Below are positions 35,834 to 44,015 of a stretch of 64,000 bases of DNA, piece by piece. Source of the DNA: Microcoleus sp. FACHB-61. Lineage in GTDB: Bacteria; Cyanobacteriota; Cyanobacteriia; Cyanobacteriales; Microcoleaceae. The notes below the pieces were generated by a model. It saw nothing but the letters and a program-made list of their open reading frames with translations, had not been told where the DNA came from and searched no databases. Position 1 is the first letter of the stretch. Every line of letters starts with the position of its first letter. The position numbers and the translations under genes were made by a program. Where the stretch lies: the NCBI GenBank assembly GCA_014695295.1, contig JACJNY010000043.1, forward strand, positions 1 to 64,000, in the 5' to 3' direction.

Positions 35834-36268
35834 ATGACATTACCAGTTGGGTGCGCTGCCCCTCAATTTACCGCCAAAGACACCAACGGCAACACAGTCT
35901 CGCTCTCCGAATTCGCCGGTAAAACCATAATCTTGTATTTCTACCCGAAAGATGACACCCCTGGCTGCACAAGACAAGCCCAAAGCTTCAAAGCAGCGTA
36001 TGAAGAATACAAAGGCAAAGACCTTGTAATTCTCGGTGTCAGCCGCGACAACGAGGAATCGCACCAAAAGTTCACAGAGAAATACGGTTTGCCTTTCCAG
36101 CTATTAGCAGATGTTGATGGCACGATTACCAAAGCTTACGATGTCGAGAAAGGCGATTATGCTAAGCGCGTCACCTTCGTTATCGACGGTACTGGCAAAA
36201 TTATTCAGGTTTATGAGGGCGAAACCATGAAAGTTGACACTCACGCTCAAGATATTCTCGTCACCATA
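35834..36268 (+). CDS. bcp: Peroxiredoxin, Bcp/PrxQ subfamily, lacking the usual resolving cysteine
   Basis: Reduces peroxides with thiol donors. The peroxidatic Cys is in TPGCTRQAQSF, preceded by YFYPKDD, and ILGVSRDNEESHQKF and DYAKRVTFVID are family blocks. In most PrxQ proteins a resolving Cys follows five residues after the peroxidatic one (PGCTxxxC); here it is Gln. This copy may therefore work as a 1-Cys enzyme or use Cys near the N-terminus (GCAAPQF). I chose the ATG at 35834 (145 residues); a TTG at 35807 would add nine. The open frame ends just before 36275. Confidence 0.9.
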
Positions 36269-36322
36269 GTTTAGTCGAAGTTTAGCCGATCGCACTAACA
36301 TTCCTGGACGCACCAAACGGCT

Positions 36323-36388
36323 AAAAACCCGGTTTCTTCCTAGATGCCTCGTTGCTATAGGCAATATTCTCGTAGAAACCGGGTTTTT
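36323..36388. terminator. Inverted AAACCCGGTTTCT/AGAAACCGGGTTT repeat behind the peroxiredoxin gene
   Basis: Complementary arms 36323-36337 and 36374-36388 can form a 15-bp stem followed by T residues, so it could terminate bcp transcription. The same arms are part of the dispersed repeat at 24275-24441. The rest of 36275-36709 shows no gene. Confidence 0.6.
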
Positions 36389-36709
36389 TTCGTAAGTCCT
36401 GACTAAGCAAGTGAGGGGCCAAGGGTACAGGGGGGAAACAACCTACTCGAACTAAATTCCTTCCCTCAAAACTTACACCACAAATCCGCTCAACCAGCCA
36501 TATATTAAATTAAAATGCTTATGGTGCCCCTAAAGGTAGATTTGTGGCGCAAATCCCGCCAATAATTAAAAATTTATGCTGTAAAAGGCATTAACCGTCC
36601 GTAGACAGAATCTAGGGGCGATTTTTTCCTGGTTGGGGTTATTGTGTTTGATAAAATCAGAAGTTATCCTTGCTTTAGCTGAATAATTAAGTATGTAGGG
36701 AGATATATA

Positions 36710-39364
36710 ATGACAACCAACAACATTATTTTGAGTTACTTAGGCCCACAAGAAATTGAGGCCAATCGAGCTGCTGTCTTAGTTGGCAGTTTTAACAAAA
36801 ATTTAGTGGCAGCGATTTCAGCAGCAGAAGGCTCAAATGCTCTGAATGTCGCGATAAATGCCTCAAGAGGCATTTGGAGCATCAGTTTAGAAAAAGGATT
36901 CGATAGCGCAGGAACTCGCACAGTACAGGTGAAGGCAACTGATAAGACCGGCAAAGTTATCGGCCAACAAACAATTAACATCAAAGTTAATCCTGCTTCT
37001 AAGTCCCCCGCTCAATTTTTCACGTTAATTACTCTCAGAGATACCGCATTCAAAGCCGGAACACTGCCCGCGAGCAATCTCAATAACCTGCAAAAAGCGG
37101 CAATACAAGGAGGTAAAACTTATCAAATTAGCGACTACGAGTTAGAAGATGGACACCTGAATGTTCAACTAAATAATCCCATTTATCCGGTGGGAAAGTC
37201 CGGCTTTTTCTACGAAAAACACGTACTCATAACCAAAGGCGCAAAAATTCTCATATTCGATCGCGCCGAGTTGCCGACCCCGCCACCTGGAATGCTGTTA
37301 CTATGGGTTATCAAAAAGACCTGGTTAAAGCTCAACCCCACAGATTCTGCTAGTTTAGGACAAACTCAGAAATTACAATTTAACCAGGGAGAAACTTTCA
37401 ATGTTCTCGGCTACGCTTGCGTAGAAAACCATTTCCGAGTCGCTTTTGCTCGGGCAGTTCCTAACTTAGGAACTTCGGGATATCTGTACTCGCAGCACGT
37501 CCAACTTTTGCGAGACGGGAGGGGAATTCCGTTTGATAGAAATGCAGTTACGATGACTGTTATCAAAACTACTGTGTTTAAAAAGCGACCGACAAATGCC
37601 GCTAGCCTGCCACCCCAAGAAAAAATTACCTTGCCGGCGGGAATGATTTACGGAATTGCCGGATTCTCGATCGAACAAAGCCACATTAAAGTCTCGCTTA
37701 CCGAGAATTTGCCGCAATTTGGCAATACGGGTTTCATTTATCCCGATTTTGTGCAATTCAGCCGCGGTGGCAAATCTTTCAATCCCGCTCCGAATTTAAC
37801 TTATCAAGGGCCGTCAGAAGTTTTAATAAATCAGCCGATCGTCCTTCGGGGTACTTTTGACCGAGAAAAAACAGCAAAAATTGAGGTGATAGCTGAGGAT
37901 ACATTTCCCCTAAGCGTCACGCTAAACCAACAAGCCAGCACTTGGCAAGTTAATTTGTCTAAAGGATTTAGCGTAGCTGGAGCTCGGTGGCTCAGGTTGC
38001 GGGCAACTGACAGCAAAGGCAACGTTACTGGCAGCCAAATAATTTACATTACCGTAAGTTCCGATCCGCTGACTGCCGGAAAAGGTTTGACCTTAAAGAT
38101 AGTTTCTGACAGTTTGTTTAAGGTAGCTCCGGTTGATTCTTCCAGGCTCGACAATCAGCAAAAAGTTCTTGTCAAAGCAGGCCAGACTTTCGCGGTTAGC
38201 AAGTACGGATTTGTTGACGGGCATCTCAAAGTGGTGCTGGATTCAGAAATTTTGCCGATCGGCAGTTTTGGCTATTTTTACGAACCCGATGTTCAGCTTG
38301 CCAAAGGTGATAAAATTCTAAGATTTGACCTGGCAGACGTGCCGAATAGCAACGTCAGCGCTCAACTGTTGGTAACTCAAACAACTCAGATTAAAGGTCA
38401 ACCAGAAGATTCATCTAAACTGCCTGCAAATCAAGTTGCTCAAATAACTTTAGGCAGCACCTATGCCATCACTGGTTATGCCTGCATTTTGGGGCATTTC
38501 CGAGTAACCTTGGCCGAACCTATTCCCGGTTTCGGCAATATCGGATTTATTTATTGGCAGCACGTTCAAATTAAAAAAGACGGCAAAGAAGTTGCCTACG
38601 ATCCCAGTGCTTTGACGATGACAATCCTGCAAGCAACAGTGTTTAAAAAACGGCCTGTAGATTCTGCCAGCCTGAGCATTACCGAGAGAACTACGCTGGC
38701 TTTAGGTCGAGTTTACGGCGTGGAAAGCTACGGTGTCGAAGGTAATCACCTAAAAGTTTCCCTGAGTGAAGAACTGCCGAACTTGGGCAATACAGGTTAT
38801 GTTTTTCCTAGTTTTGTTCAGTTCAAGCGGGGAGATAAAATTTTCGATCCGGTTCCGAACAATGTGGAATTGAACGTGCCGTATTTTTCGCAGCGGGACA
38901 ATCCGCGTTTTGACTGGTCTACTTGCAACGTAACTGCGATCGCCATGGTGCTTTATTATTACGGCCTGCGTTCTGAGTGGGGCGGACAGTTGGAGGATGA
39001 GTTGTTGCAGTGGTGTTTCGACTATGCCGGCCAGGGTTCTCAAACCGATCACAGCGTGCTTTCGGCGCTGATTCAGGCTTACGGGTTTGAGACGAGTTTT
39101 AGTACGACTCGCACGTGGGCGGAGGTGCGATCGGAATTGCTGAATCGGCGGCCGGTAGTTTTAGCAGGAGATTTTACTGCGGCCGGTCACATTCTCACTT
39201 TAATTGGCTACAATTCTCAGGGTTATATCGTGCAAGATCCTTGGGGAGATGCACTGACTGGTTACAGCGATACTGAGGGGAGAAAGTTGATGTATCCCTA
39301 CAGTTACGTCAATCAAGTTGCTGGGCCAGATGGGAATGTTTGGGCGCATTTTATCTCTCGATAA
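36710..39364 (+). CDS. Modular protein with duplicated beta domains and C-terminal C39-like cysteine peptidase domain
   Basis: An 884-residue protein built from two copies of a block (about 8-365 and 366-700). Each block starts with an Ig-like unit (YLGPQEIEANRAAVLVGSF; TYQGPSEVLINQPIVLRGTF) and is followed by SH3-like or carbohydrate-associated beta modules repeating KRPxxxASL. The last about 175 residues are a papain-fold C39-like peptidase: LNVPYFSQRDNPRFDWSTCNVTAIAM (nucleophile Cys), AAGHILTLIGYN (His) and IVQDPWGD (Asp). I see no signal peptide, so export, if any, is not by Sec. GGGAG lies 8 bp upstream of the ATG. A role in peptide or wall processing is only possible. Confidence 0.82.
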   Translation: MTTNNIILSYLGPQEIEANRAAVLVGSFNKNLVAAISAAEGSNALNVAINASRGIWSISLEKGFDSAGTRTVQVKATDKTGKVIGQQTINIKVNPASKSPAQFFTLITLRDTAFKAGTLPASNLNNLQKAAIQGGKTYQISDYELEDGHLNVQLNNPIYPVGKSGFFYEKHVLITKGAKILIFDRAELPTPPPGMLLLWVIKKTWLKLNPTDSASLGQTQKLQFNQGETFNVLGYACVENHFRVAFARAVPNLGTSGYLYSQHVQLLRDGRGIPFDRNAVTMTVIKTTVFKKRPTNAASLPPQEKITLPAGMIYGIAGFSIEQSHIKVSLTENLPQFGNTGFIYPDFVQFSRGGKSFNPAPNLTYQGPSEVLINQPIVLRGTFDREKTAKIEVIAEDTFPLSVTLNQQASTWQVNLSKGFSVAGARWLRLRATDSKGNVTGSQIIYITVSSDPLTAGKGLTLKIVSDSLFKVAPVDSSRLDNQQKVLVKAGQTFAVSKYGFVDGHLKVVLDSEILPIGSFGYFYEPDVQLAKGDKILRFDLADVPNSNVSAQLLVTQTTQIKGQPEDSSKLPANQVAQITLGSTYAITGYACILGHFRVTLAEPIPGFGNIGFIYWQHVQIKKDGKEVAYDPSALTMTILQATVFKKRPVDSASLSITERTTLALGRVYGVESYGVEGNHLKVSLSEELPNLGNTGYVFPSFVQFKRGDKIFDPVPNNVELNVPYFSQRDNPRFDWSTCNVTAIAMVLYYYGLRSEWGGQLEDELLQWCFDYAGQGSQTDHSVLSALIQAYGFETSFSTTRTWAEVRSELLNRRPVVLAGDFTAAGHILTLIGYNSQGYIVQDPWGDALTGYSDTEGRKLMYPYSYVNQVAGPDGNVWAHFISR

Positions 39365-39408
39365 TCTACTCTACGCTTGGCAAGTAGTTTGAGGCGCTAC
39401 AACTATTA

Positions 39409-39462
39409 GTAAGGTGCGCATTACAGCTATGCGTAAGGTACTCCGTGCGCACCCTACATAAC
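39409..39462. repeat. TAAGGTGCGC...GCGCACCCTA hairpin repeat
   Basis: Between two convergent genes lies TAAGGTGCGC ... TGCGCACCCTACA with a partial second copy of TAAGGT inside. It matches the motif family seen at 29100-29166 and 46438-46504. Confidence 0.6.
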
Positions 39463-39471
39463 TTAGGCAAT

Positions 39472-40350
39472 TTAGCCCTTAATTTTGCGTTTCGCTGCAC
39501 CAATACCTAAAAAGCTCAAGCCTACTAAAGTACCCAACCAAGTAGAAGGTTCGGGTACAGCCTCAAACGAGCCTTGAATGGCGATCGCATCGTTAGCGCA
39601 CTCGGCAAAAAAGTTAGCAATGTAGTTCCCCGAAGGCATGGAGGATTTATTGAAACTGAATCCGATAGTTTGAGAACCAACTGCATTAAACTGACCGAAA
39701 TTAAGACCGAGGACGCTCAAAGTTGCGGGCGTTAAAAAATTTATTTCTCCTACTTTTGTACCCGTAGCTATTGAATTGAGGATGGTCATGTTTCCTGTTT
39801 GTTGAAAATAGGGGTCGGTGGCAGCTAAATCGCCCATTGATGGGGTTCCGCCTTGAGATGCAACTACCGTATTGAATTGATTTAAATTGGTAAAGCCAGA
39901 GTTACTTTGGGTAACGCTTTTAGCGGTAACATTCGTGTAAACGCCTGTTGTCGCCACGCCTGAGTCATTTCCGGCGGCAAAGCGAACGGCAAATAAGCTG
40001 CGATTTGCGTTAGCTGTATTGAAGTTTTGACCGGAAAAATTGAAGAACAAATCGCCGTAGTTGATGTTGCCTCTTTCAGCGGCGCTGTCGGCATATCCTG
40101 CTAAACTTAGATTGGAGTTGATGGCGATGAAAGCTGTATCTGATGTTTCTTTGATGGCAATGCCGTAAAATTCAAAATCGCCGCCGCCGATTTGGGGCCC
40201 TGTCACGCCGTCGTTGAAGGAATCGATCGCATAATTCCACCCGTTAGATAGTGTTGCTGCTGTAGCTTTTTGTTGCTGTAGTGCGAAAATGGCACAGAAA
40301 ACAGCCACGGAGTAAGTCCAGTGGATGCTGTTTTTATTAATGGAATTCAT
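39472..40350 (-). CDS. PEP-CTERM exosortase-substrate protein (XDD3-like)
   Basis: A 292-residue secreted protein. The N-terminus carries a signal peptide (WTYSVAVFCAIFALQQQKATAA). The mature part has GWNYAIDSFNDGV ... GIAIKET and GDLFFNFSGQNFN, like the XDD3 group of cyanobacterial surface proteins. The C-terminus is the sorting signal VPEPSTWLGTLVGLSFLGIGAAKRKIKG: PEP motif, hydrophobic helix and basic tail recognised by exosortase. It is therefore probably anchored in the outer envelope or extracellular matrix. Confidence 0.85.
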   Translation of the reverse strand: MNSINKNSIHWTYSVAVFCAIFALQQQKATAATLSNGWNYAIDSFNDGVTGPQIGGGDFEFYGIAIKETSDTAFIAINSNLSLAGYADSAAERGNINYGDLFFNFSGQNFNTANANRSLFAVRFAAGNDSGVATTGVYTNVTAKSVTQSNSGFTNLNQFNTVVASQGGTPSMGDLAATDPYFQQTGNMTILNSIATGTKVGEINFLTPATLSVLGLNFGQFNAVGSQTIGFSFNKSSMPSGNYIANFFAECANDAIAIQGSFEAVPEPSTWLGTLVGLSFLGIGAAKRKIKG

Positions 40351-40524
40351 AAAATTCTCCCTGGGAATGAGTGTTAAAGTGTCCAGTCTGCTCTATCGAC
40401 TGTTTTTAATTTTAAGTAAATCATACCTTCGGGCCGAATTTCTTAAAATTTTGCTAAAAATTTGGTCGGGCTACATCCTATCAACTAGATTGGTTAAAAC
40501 AACCCACTCATGCCTGTAGCTAAA

Positions 40525-40575
40525 TACAGGACTTACGCAGGCACAGTATTATAGTGGGGCTGCATAAGTCCTGTA
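40525..40575. repeat. 51-bp MITE-like hairpin
   Basis: The 16-base arms 40525-40540 and 40560-40575 (TACAGGACTTACGCAG and its complement) differ at one position, and between them lies a 19-base loop. ACAGGACTTACGCA-type ends recur in many cyanobacterial genomes as small inverted-repeat elements. No coding sequence is inside. Confidence 0.7.
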
Positions 40576-40827
40576 GGTGCAAATAAACCGACTACCGGGT
40601 TGGGGCGGTTGAGAGCAGCCATAAACTGGCTGCTAGTCCAGATCTAGGCGGTACCCGCATCTAAAATATCTTATTGTTTTTTCATACCGATAGACTTAAT
40701 TGATTTTTTATCAAATATTAATGAATCTTGACAATTGGCGGTGTGATGTTGTAGATGCCGATGCCTGATTCTATTAATATTTCGATTGTTTAATTAATAA
40801 TTTTAATAACTTGTATGTCATCTCCAG

Positions 40828-40934
40828 CCCGGTTCAATAATTATAATTACGTTTGTGGTGATGGCTTCCTTCCTCCAACTCCTAAAAGGCGGATCGCCCA
40901 CAATTTTACAAATTTTAGTATAAGCGATCGACCT
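40828..40934. repeat. Dispersed repeat, copy 2
   Basis: Matches copy 1 at 32826-32930 at both ends (CCGGTT.AATAAT.ATAATTA and TTTTAGTATAAGCGATCGACC). Each copy precedes or follows unrelated genes. There is no coding capacity; it is probably a small non-autonomous element. Confidence 0.6.
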
Positions 40935-41210
40935 AACAGGCTTTTAATCGATCGACAAACTGGGGAGCGGCACTTTTTCTGTAAGTGCCGCACAAAGCGA
41001 GAATTGGATCATCAAAAAAAATTCAGACGGCGAGGAGCGATCGCACGTTTTTAGAACACTCAAGGAACTTCCTGCCCTACATCCGGTGCAGGTATCGCGG
41101 CTTCCTTCTAACTCTGGCGGTGGTTTCAAGACTTGAAGCGCTGCATAAATCAATCAAATTTCACAAATAGTTGCTCGCAACTATGGGGTATTGCCCTTTT
41201 TTAAATGCTG

Positions 41211-41426
41211 TTAATATATCGCCGACAGTTCTTTGACTATCTTGACTCTTCCCTTGAGTACAGAGCGCAGCAGGCGGTTGATCGAATGTCTGTCTTCATC
41301 GTCGAGAGAGTCGTCTAAAACAGCGGCCATCAAACCGTAGCGATCGGCTAAAGTCAAACAACCCGTATCCGTAACAGAGGCAAGCATTTCGGAAATAGCG
41401 CCGGGGATAAGTTGAACTAAAAACAT
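41211..41426 (-). CDS. Small conserved cyanobacterial protein
   Basis: A 71-residue protein that I recognise as a conserved small cyanobacterial family by its pattern TLADRYGLMAAVLDDSLDDEDRHSINRLLRSVLKGRVKIVKELSAI. It is mostly helical, acidic-then-basic, and without membrane segment. Function is unknown. Its start lies about 300 bp from the NtcA-type promoter of nirA, on the opposite strand. Confidence 0.7.
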   Translation of the reverse strand: MFLVQLIPGAISEMLASVTDTGCLTLADRYGLMAAVLDDSLDDEDRHSINRLLRSVLKGRVKIVKELSAIY

Positions 41427-41735
41427 AAGACGTTCCCTGAATTCGATACTTATATCATCTCTCCTTCTCTAAAAATTAAGAGTGACGCTGGCATAGCAGA
41501 GAACGTGATGTTTTGAGGCAAACTGTGTGACAGCCACCGCTCTAATTGTGTGACGAACTGCGTTTTAAGTCAGCGATCTTAGTCACAAGATGATTTTATA
41601 TGTTCCAATTTCCCCCTCTGCCCTCCCAAATCTAAAGATTTAAAGAGATTTTTCCGTTCTGTGGGTGCCTTTACCCATTACCTATGTATAAAACGCATCG
41701 CCACTATGCGAAAAATTCATAAAACTCAATATTTT

Positions 41736-41777
41736 GTAAAAATAGCTACGAATGTTTACAGTGGTGGGCTTTACATT
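41736..41777 (+). promoter_or_regulatory. NtcA-activated promoter of the nitrate operon
   Basis: GTA at 41736-41738, eight bases, then TAC at 41747-41749 form the canonical NtcA palindrome GTAN8TAC. Twenty-two bases further is TACATT (41772-41777), a TAN3T -10 box. This is the exact class II arrangement for NtcA-activated genes. Transcription would start near 41784, giving a leader of about 250 nt before nirA. NtcA activates with 2-oxoglutarate under nitrogen limitation. Confidence 0.88.
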
Positions 41778-41987
41778 AACTCATAACAAAGGTGCATAGA
41801 AACCCAGGAATCGACCGAACCATCGGTAACAACTATAACCATACATAGTTTTGCGACTTCGAGGCAGCGCCCAGTCAAGCTCAAACTTACAGAAGACCAA
41901 CGATGCTTAAAAGAAATTCGATCTAGTAACTAAATATACAGTTTTAAATTCATACACTCACTAAGGTTAGCAGGAAACACACATTTT

Positions 41988-42041
41988 ATGCTCCAAGTCA
42001 ATACCTCCCCACACAAGCCAGCAGCGAGGGTAAACCGATGA
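41988..42041 (+). CDS. Putative 17-codon leader ORF overlapping the nirA start
   Basis: ATG at 41988 opens a frame MLQVNTSPHKPAARVNR ending in TGA at 42039-42041. That stop overlaps the nirA ATG in the sequence ATGA. AGGAA lies 11 bases before the ORF start and GAGGG lies 7 bases before the nirA start, inside the ORF. The geometry suggests translational coupling or a leader peptide. I have not seen this reported, and whether it is translated is inference. Confidence 0.45.
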   Translation: MLQVNTSPHKPAARVNR

Positions 42042-43924
42042 CCCAAACAGTAGAACCCAAAGCTCAAGCGAGCCTGAACAAGTTTGAAAAACTCAAAGCC
42101 GAAAAGGATGGCTTAGCATTAAAAGGTGAACTCGACCACTTCGCCGAGATCGGCTGGGAAGCAATGGACGAAACAGATCGCGAGCACCGCCTCAAATGGC
42201 TCGGCATCTTCTTTCGGCCAGTAACTCCCGGCAAATTCATGATGCGGCTGCGCTTGCCCAACGGCATCATCACTAGCAATCAAACCAGAACGCTAGCAGA
42301 AATTGTACAGCGCTACGGCGACGACGGCAGCGCCGACATCACCACCAGACAAAACCTGCAATTGCGCGGAATTCGCATCGAAGATGTGCCCGACATCTTC
42401 CGCCGTCTCAAAGAAGCGGGCCTGACCAGCATTCAGTCTGGCATGGACAACGTGCGCAACATCACGGGTTCCCCAGTCGCTGGCTTGGACGCGGACGAAC
42501 TGATAGATACGCGGGAACTGGCGAACCAAGTCCAAGACATGATTACGAACAGTGGCGAAGGCAACCCCGCGTTTTCCAATTTGCCGAGAAAGTTTAATAT
42601 TGCGATCGCAGGCTGCCGCGACAACTCAGTCCACGCAGAAATCAACGACATCGCCTTCGTACCCGCTTACAAAGACGGCAACATCGGCTTTAACGTTTTA
42701 GTCGGCGGTTTCTTCTCCGCCAAACGCTGCGAAGCTGCAATTCCTCTCAACGTATGGGCAAGTCCCAGCGACGTTGTAGATTTGTGCAAAGCAATTTTAA
42801 CTGTATTTCGCGATCGAGGCCCGAGAGCAAACCGCCAAAAATCCCGGCTGATGTGGCTGATTGACGAACTCGGAATCGAACAATTCCGAGCCGAAGTCGA
42901 ACAAGAATTAGGTCGCACTTTGCCCGCCGCCGCCCTCAAAGATGAAATCACCTGGGACAAACGCGACCACATCGGCATCTACCCCCAAAAACAATCAGGG
43001 CTCAACTATGTAGGGCTGCACGTTCCAGTCGGACGGCTGCAGGCATCGGATTTGTTCGATTTGGCCAGAATCGCCGAGGTTTACGGTAGTGGCGAACTCA
43101 GGCTCACCGTTGAAGAAAACGTGATTATTCCCAACGTTCCAGACTCGCGGATTGAATCGCTAGTCAAAGAACCGCTGTTGCAGCGTTTTTCCATCGACCC
43201 CGCACCCCTGACGCGAGCCTTGGTTTCCTGCACCGGCGCCAAGTTTTGCAACTTCGCCCTCATCGAAACCAAAAGCCGCGCCGTGGCAATGATTGAGGAA
43301 CTCGATGTCGAACTTTCAGTTCCCAAACCGGTCAGAATTCACTGGACGGGTTGCCCCAATTCCTGCGGTCAACCCCAAGTAGCAGACATCGGTTTGATGG
43401 GAACCAAAGTTCGCAAGAACGGCAAAACCCTCGAAGGTGTAGACATTTACATGGGAGGCACAGTCGGCAAAGAGGCTCATTTGGGTACTTGCGTCCAAAA
43501 AGGCATCCCTTGCGAAGACCTCAAACCGCTGCTGCATCAACTGTTAGTCGAGCAGTTTGGGGCAGTTCCCAAAGAGATTACAGGCGATGTAGCTGTGCTG
43601 CACCGGCAACTGCAATTGACGGTTGAGGAGGGCGAAGCGGCAGCCCAGGCACCCAAACCTCAGACATCTACTGTCATTTTCGCTCGATCGGGCAAAGAAG
43701 TTGCTTGCAGCGAAGATGAGTACATTCTCGACGTTGCCGAACGGGCCGGGGTCGAACTTGACAGCAATTGCCGAAAGGGAGTTTGTGGCACTTGCAAGCA
43801 GCAACTCCTAGAAGGTAATATTGCCGCCTACGACAGCCACCCCGACGCGGCCGCCGGCTTAGAACCAGGGTTCATTTTAACTTGCAGCGCGCGGGCGATC
43901 GGCAGAGTGACGATCGACGCCTAA
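42038..43924 (+). CDS. nirA: Ferredoxin-nitrite reductase NirA with C-terminal [2Fe-2S] ferredoxin domain
   Basis: Reduces nitrite to ammonium with six electrons from ferredoxin, using siroheme and a [4Fe-4S] cluster. The reductase (about 1-510) shows the cluster cysteines in SCTGAKFCNFALIETK and HWTGCPNSCGQPQ. The last 85 residues form a plant-type ferredoxin (CRKGVCGTCKQQLLEG ... ILTCSA), with the four cysteines of a [2Fe-2S] cluster. A similar ferredoxin-fused NirA has been reported in Plectonema boryanum; most NirA lack it. It is the first gene of nirA-nrtABCD-narB. Nitrogen control acts through the NtcA promoter upstream. Confidence 0.96.
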   Translation: MTQTVEPKAQASLNKFEKLKAEKDGLALKGELDHFAEIGWEAMDETDREHRLKWLGIFFRPVTPGKFMMRLRLPNGIITSNQTRTLAEIVQRYGDDGSADITTRQNLQLRGIRIEDVPDIFRRLKEAGLTSIQSGMDNVRNITGSPVAGLDADELIDTRELANQVQDMITNSGEGNPAFSNLPRKFNIAIAGCRDNSVHAEINDIAFVPAYKDGNIGFNVLVGGFFSAKRCEAAIPLNVWASPSDVVDLCKAILTVFRDRGPRANRQKSRLMWLIDELGIEQFRAEVEQELGRTLPAAALKDEITWDKRDHIGIYPQKQSGLNYVGLHVPVGRLQASDLFDLARIAEVYGSGELRLTVEENVIIPNVPDSRIESLVKEPLLQRFSIDPAPLTRALVSCTGAKFCNFALIETKSRAVAMIEELDVELSVPKPVRIHWTGCPNSCGQPQVADIGLMGTKVRKNGKTLEGVDIYMGGTVGKEAHLGTCVQKGIPCEDLKPLLHQLLVEQFGAVPKEITGDVAVLHRQLQLTVEEGEAAAQAPKPQTSTVIFARSGKEVACSEDEYILDVAERAGVELDSNCRKGVCGTCKQQLLEGNIAAYDSHPDAAAGLEPGFILTCSARAIGRVTIDA

Positions 43925-44015
43925 TCTCATAATGTGAGATGCGATGCGAAGGTCGCGAATCAATCTCACATCTCACATTTCCACCATCTCAAAGTACAAC
44001 AACAATTCAAGACAA

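Larger units (their letters stand above)
40351..41210. other. Gene-poor region with repeats
   Basis: About 860 bp without a gene I can support; the short frames inside have no coding character. It contains the MITE-like hairpin at 40525-40575 and the second copy of the dispersed repeat at 40828-40934. Confidence 0.6.

Noticed and set aside
40815..41054. 79-codon ORF in the gene-poor region
   Set aside because: It overlaps the dispersed repeat copy and has no coding character.
41827..41841. Second NtcA-like site (GTAACAACTATAACC)
   Set aside because: The second half-site is AAC instead of TAC, and it lies downstream of the predicted transcription start.
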